NCBI RefSeq assembly: GCF_016861975.1
Contig: NZ_BOMB01000024.1
Location: 1-64,000, forward strand
Direction of reading: 5' to 3'
Origin: Actinocatenispora rupis
GTDB lineage: Bacteria > Actinomycetota > Actinomycetes > Mycobacteriales > Micromonosporaceae
DNA: 64,000 nt
Positions within the stretch are counted from its first letter, which is position 1, and each line of letters opens with the position of its first letter. This document shows positions 63,496-64,000 of the stretch, one piece after another. The notes under the pieces were generated by a model that was given only the letters and a program-made list of their open reading frames with translations, was not told the DNA's origin and did not search any database. The position numbers and the translations under genes are program-made.

Positions 63496-64000
63496 CTACG
63501 GACGCTCGCCGATCTTGACCTTCGGGTTCGGCATCCGCAGCTTGCGGAACGTGATCGAGCGCATGATCGCGTACCAGTAGAGCCCGCCGAAGCGGACCTG
63601 CGACTTCGGGTACTTCGCCTTCACGGTCTTGCGCACCCGCCGGCAGACCAGCACGCAGTCGGCGATGAAGATCACGGCCAGCGCGTACCACAGGAACTGG
63701 GTGACCAGCCGGACGACCGGCGGCATGCCCTGCGACGTGCCGATCAGGATGACCAGGGCGGCGATCAGGAAGTAGCTCCCGACGTTGCGCCGCGAGTCGA
63801 CGACGTCGCGCACCAGCGCGCGCTCGGGGCCGCGGTCGCGGGCCGGCAGGTACCGCTCGTCGCCGGCCATCATCTTCTGCCGGGCCTCGGACCGCTCCAC
63901 GCGCTGCCGCTCACGCAGCCGGCGCGCGGCCTCCTTGCGGTCGGCCGGCGGCGCCTCCGCGGAACGCTTCTGCGCGTCCTTCCGCTTCGGGGTCGGCCGC
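63496..64000 (-). CDS. DUF3043 family membrane protein, N-terminus outside the window
   Basis: The reading frame is open to the right edge, so the start is missing. The visible part begins RPTPKRKDAQKRSAEAPP, the characteristic basic N-terminal region, then ARRLRERQR. Two hydrophobic helices follow (VGSYFLIAALVILIG and QFLWYALAVIFIADCVLV), and a basic tail. It is a conserved actinobacterial membrane protein of unknown function. Ten bases separate it from the Eis gene. Confidence 0.88.
   Translation of the reverse strand, partial: RPTPKRKDAQKRSAEAPPADRKEAARRLRERQRVERSEARQKMMAGDERYLPARDRGPERALVRDVVDSRRNVGSYFLIAALVILIGTSQGMPPVVRLVTQFLWYALAVIFIADCVLVCRRVRKTVKAKYPKSQVRFGGLYWYAIMRSITFRKLRMPNPKVKIGERP

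Overview
The window comes from the chromosome of a high-GC Gram-positive bacterium, most likely an actinomycete related to Micromonosporaceae. The evidence is third codon positions that are almost always G or C, frequent GTG/TTG starts, a Rv2466c-like mycothiol-reductase relative, CtaJ/DUF5130 and DUF3043 proteins, a eukaryote-type IleRS with an actinobacterial translational T-box, and the order radical SAM - DUF2344 - rne - rplU - rpmA - obgE. The genus is an inference; no rRNA or tRNA gene was seen. The window opens inside proA and closes inside a DUF3043 gene.

Region 1 (1-31 kb) is mostly single genes and divergent regulator/target pairs: proA end, a TM2 protein, SDR/MarR, a cytoplasmic class A beta-lactamase-like enzyme, LysR/Tat-exported metallo-hydrolase, a GH75 chitosanase-like exoenzyme, a GH13 alpha-glucosidase, GlbO, an MFS pump, MscS, an HNH protein, a DMT permease, kynureninase, an amidase, CtaJ-DUF5130, HxlR/oxidoreductase, TetR/methyltransferase, PepN, the Rv2466c-like protein, an acid phosphatase, a DUF1015 protein and a PadR-ABC-FtsX operon. 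Several regulators have clear palindromes next to their targets.

Region 2 (31-48 kb) is the housekeeping core: rpiB, a phosphotransferase, T-box-controlled ileS, a Nudix hydrolase, a tyrosine/glutamine-rich membrane protein, the radical SAM/DUF2344/rne cluster, rplU-rpmA and obgE. Here a frameshifted SDR gene has been inserted between two normally adjacent genes, and its borders are direct repeats.

Region 3 (48-64 kb) is transport-rich: an unknown 410-residue protein followed by a decayed tandem array, two DHA2-type exporters (one with a TetR regulator and double operator), a three-gene NatA/ABC-2 exporter, a five-gene Opp-type importer, an Eis-like acetyltransferase and DUF3043.

The most unusual content is non-coding. 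There are three copies of a 162-bp MITE-like element with TNA target duplications, and two AT-rich palindromes that share an 11-nt loop and have compensatory stem changes. There is also a family of short repeats around a CCGCAACGG core, a decayed array made from the end of a gene, and an apparent genome-style excess of the tetranucleotide GTAC. I found no CRISPR array, complete transposase gene or tRNA.
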